From contig NZ_BEYR01000008.1 of assembly GCF_002933815.1 (NCBI RefSeq), positions 110,746 to 174,745 on the forward strand: a DNA stretch of 64,000 bases, read 5' to 3'. Under the pieces are notes generated by a model, which had not been told where the DNA came from, searched no databases, and saw only the letters and a list, made by a program, of their open reading frames with translations. This document shows, one piece after another, positions 62,737 through 64,000 of the stretch. Source of the stretch: Sphingobacterium sp. HMA12 (GTDB lineage Bacteria > Bacteroidota > Bacteroidia > Sphingobacteriales > Sphingobacteriaceae). Position 1 is the first letter of the stretch. Each line of letters opens with the position of its first letter. A program made the position numbers and the translations under genes.

Positions 62737-63678
62737 TTAAAATAGGCTACCTTGCACTACTTTCCGAGCTTCAAGACCTTTGTCAATATAAGTCTGAATC
62801 CCCGACTTAGGTAATCCCCAATTTGGTGCAATCAACAATTCCTTGTCAGCAATGCCGAAAATACGTTGAATAATCAAATCAGACCGCAAGCGTGGGATAA
62901 ATTTGGACAAAAAGTCCGTATAACTCTCCATAGAGAATAACTCAAAAGGCTCACGCTTATATTTTACGCCCATAATGGAGCCTTCCACGATATGTAAATG
63001 ATGCAATTTCACGAATTTAATTTGCGGGAAGCGATTAATTTCATCGGCATATTTCAACATCATTTCCTCGGTTTCCCATGGAAAACCAAAAATAGTATGT
63101 ACACAGAGCTCCAGAGGCGTATCCTTTAGCATATCCATCGTCTTAATAAATTCATCGTGTGAACAACCTCTGTTGATCTTTTCTAAAGTATCATTATAAA
63201 TAGACTCCATACCCATTTCCAAGTCTACATCATAACGATCGGTATAAGATTCCAATAAGGCAATTTTTTCAAAGTCCAAACAATCTGGACGTGTACCCAC
63301 AGAAAGACCTAGTGTATTTTCAGGATCGATGTTTAACGCTTCGTCGTACATCATTTTCAGCAAATGTGTTGGTGCATACGTATTGGTATTGGGTTGGAAG
63401 TAAATAATAAATTTTTCTGCACCATAGCTGTTACGTGCGCGTTCAATTCCAGACTCCACCTGTTCACGTATAGAAGGAATTTTTCTTGCCGTATCAGGTG
63501 TAAAAGAATCTACATTACAGTAAGTACAGCCACCATAACCTTTGCTGCCATCTCTATTAGGACAAGTGAAATTGCCATCGACAATCACTTTAAATACTTT
63601 CTGTCCGTTATATTTTTGCTTTAAATAAGCGCCGTAATGATTATACGGTTTAATTCCGTTATCCAATAATGTACCCAT
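62737..63678 (-). CDS. YhcC-type (TIGR01212) radical SAM protein
   Basis: 313 residues. Cluster cysteines are Cys39, Cys51 and Cys54 in the family's 'FTCPNRDG' and 'GGCTYCN' arrangement, unlike the standard CxxxCxxC. 'IIYFQPNTNTYAP' and 'CVHTIFGFPWET' also fit. The role of YhcC proteins is not established. ATG 63678 follows a -7 element closely, suggesting a nearly leaderless mRNA. Confidence 0.9.
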   Translation of the reverse strand: MGTLLDNGIKPYNHYGAYLKQKYNGQKVFKVIVDGNFTCPNRDGSKGYGGCTYCNVDSFTPDTARKIPSIREQVESGIERARNSYGAEKFIIYFQPNTNTYAPTHLLKMMYDEALNIDPENTLGLSVGTRPDCLDFEKIALLESYTDRYDVDLEMGMESIYNDTLEKINRGCSHDEFIKTMDMLKDTPLELCVHTIFGFPWETEEMMLKYADEINRFPQIKFVKLHHLHIVEGSIMGVKYKREPFELFSMESYTDFLSKFIPRLRSDLIIQRIFGIADKELLIAPNWGLPKSGIQTYIDKGLEARKVVQGSLF

Positions 63679-63685
63679 TGCGCCG

Positions 63686-63693
63686 CAAAGTTA
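63686..63693 (-). promoter_or_regulatory. -7 element TAACTTTG for the radical SAM gene, near-leaderless
   Basis: TAnnTTTG match seven bases before ATG 63678; predicted leader about three bases. The gap from here to the rRNA terminator (63694-63933) shows no gene. Confidence 0.5.
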
Positions 63694-63933
63694 CTCAATA
63701 AAAACCATAAATAGATTACTACTCAGGAACAAACCGTTATAACATCGTCCATTCTTCTGTCATTTTCCTCTTGACATAGCCTGTAATCGCAGGGAAATAT
63801 ATAAACAAGATAATTGTGCAGTACTTTAGATCGATATCCGGCAGAAGCATATTTAATGATACCTTTTCGGGAGCGACGCAACTGTTTTTGGAAAGTATCT
63901 AAATGGAATCTTCCGGAAAGGATATAAACGAAA

Positions 63934-63964
63934 GAAGCCCTTGACTGTTTCCAGCAAGGGCTTC
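63934..63964 (-). terminator. rRNA operon terminator
   Basis: GAAGCCCTTG pairs with CAAGGGCTTC around an 11-base loop, followed on the minus strand by TTTCG. It lies 12 bases after the 5S 3' end. Confidence 0.8.
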
Positions 63965-63976
63965 CGTGTAAAAAAA

Positions 63977-64000
63977 GGCACCGACCTACTCTCCCACCTG
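63977..64000 (-). rRNA. rrf: 5S rRNA, 3' end only
   Basis: The minus strand reads GGGAGAGTAGGTCGGTGCC at the 3' end, the conserved closing helix and arm of Bacteroidota 5S rRNA. The remainder of the gene and the 16S/23S genes lie beyond the window edge. Confidence 0.85.

Overview
The window comes from a Bacteroidota chromosome, most likely a Sphingobacteriaceae member close to Sphingobacterium; this assignment is by gene content and style, not a database match. Evidence: a SusC/SusD pair driven by an ECF sigma factor and FecR, a second TonB-dependent receptor, a type IX secretion C-terminal domain, a DUF4476 protein, the long form of IspG, weak Shine-Dalgarno sites, and many copies of the Bacteroidota -7 promoter element TAnnTTTG just upstream of start codons. 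The right edge cuts into a 5S rRNA gene on the minus strand, so an rRNA operon is transcribed into the window and ends at its own terminator.

Layout. 1-3.5 kb: the 3' end of a DCC-family gene, an aldehyde dehydrogenase (gabD-like), a DUF4476 secreted protein and hemJ. 3.7-13.2 kb (minus): a surface nutrient-uptake locus reading ECF sigma, FecR anti-sigma, SusC, SusD, a LysO-type exporter split into two ORFs, and a GH63-like lipoprotein glycosidase. 13.4-16.6 kb (minus): sensor kinase, response regulator, TPR membrane protein and hemE, in overlapping order. 16.7-22.3 kb: a YjjG-like phosphatase, a DUF1080 protein, a TonB-dependent receptor, clpS and fabH. 22.3-28.2 kb (minus): the F1Fo ATP synthase genes atpI/Z, an unnamed membrane gene, atpB, E, F, H, A, G, without the beta and epsilon genes. 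28.2-31.2 kb: a Pif1-like helicase and a cupin.

31.4-36.7 kb holds the most unusual block. Three plus-strand genes encode a proline-rich coiled-coil protein, a two-helix membrane coiled-coil protein and a membrane-anchored actin-like/Ppx-GppA-fold protein. They converge on two minus-strand genes for a zinc-ribbon membrane protein and an SPFH protein with a GYF-type domain. The last two resemble Bacillus YdjG/YdjI of the PspA membrane-stress system, but no PspA is present. I infer that the five genes may form a membrane-stress module.

36.8-64 kb is mostly housekeeping: parE, purU, a 592-residue flavoprotein-like TIM-barrel protein of unknown function, a SAM methyltransferase, MlaF/MlaE-like ABC genes, a LiaF-like membrane protein, ispG, a minimal T9SS-domain protein, kup, rlmF, an APC permease, an AcpH-like protein, tyrS, a GNAT protein, ftsK-lolA, a lytic transglycosylase, a pseudouridine synthase with a repetitive disordered N-terminus, a MazG-like protein and a YhcC-type radical SAM protein. 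Most convergent gene pairs are separated by a hairpin that can terminate in both directions. I saw no tRNA, insertion sequence, prophage or CRISPR array.
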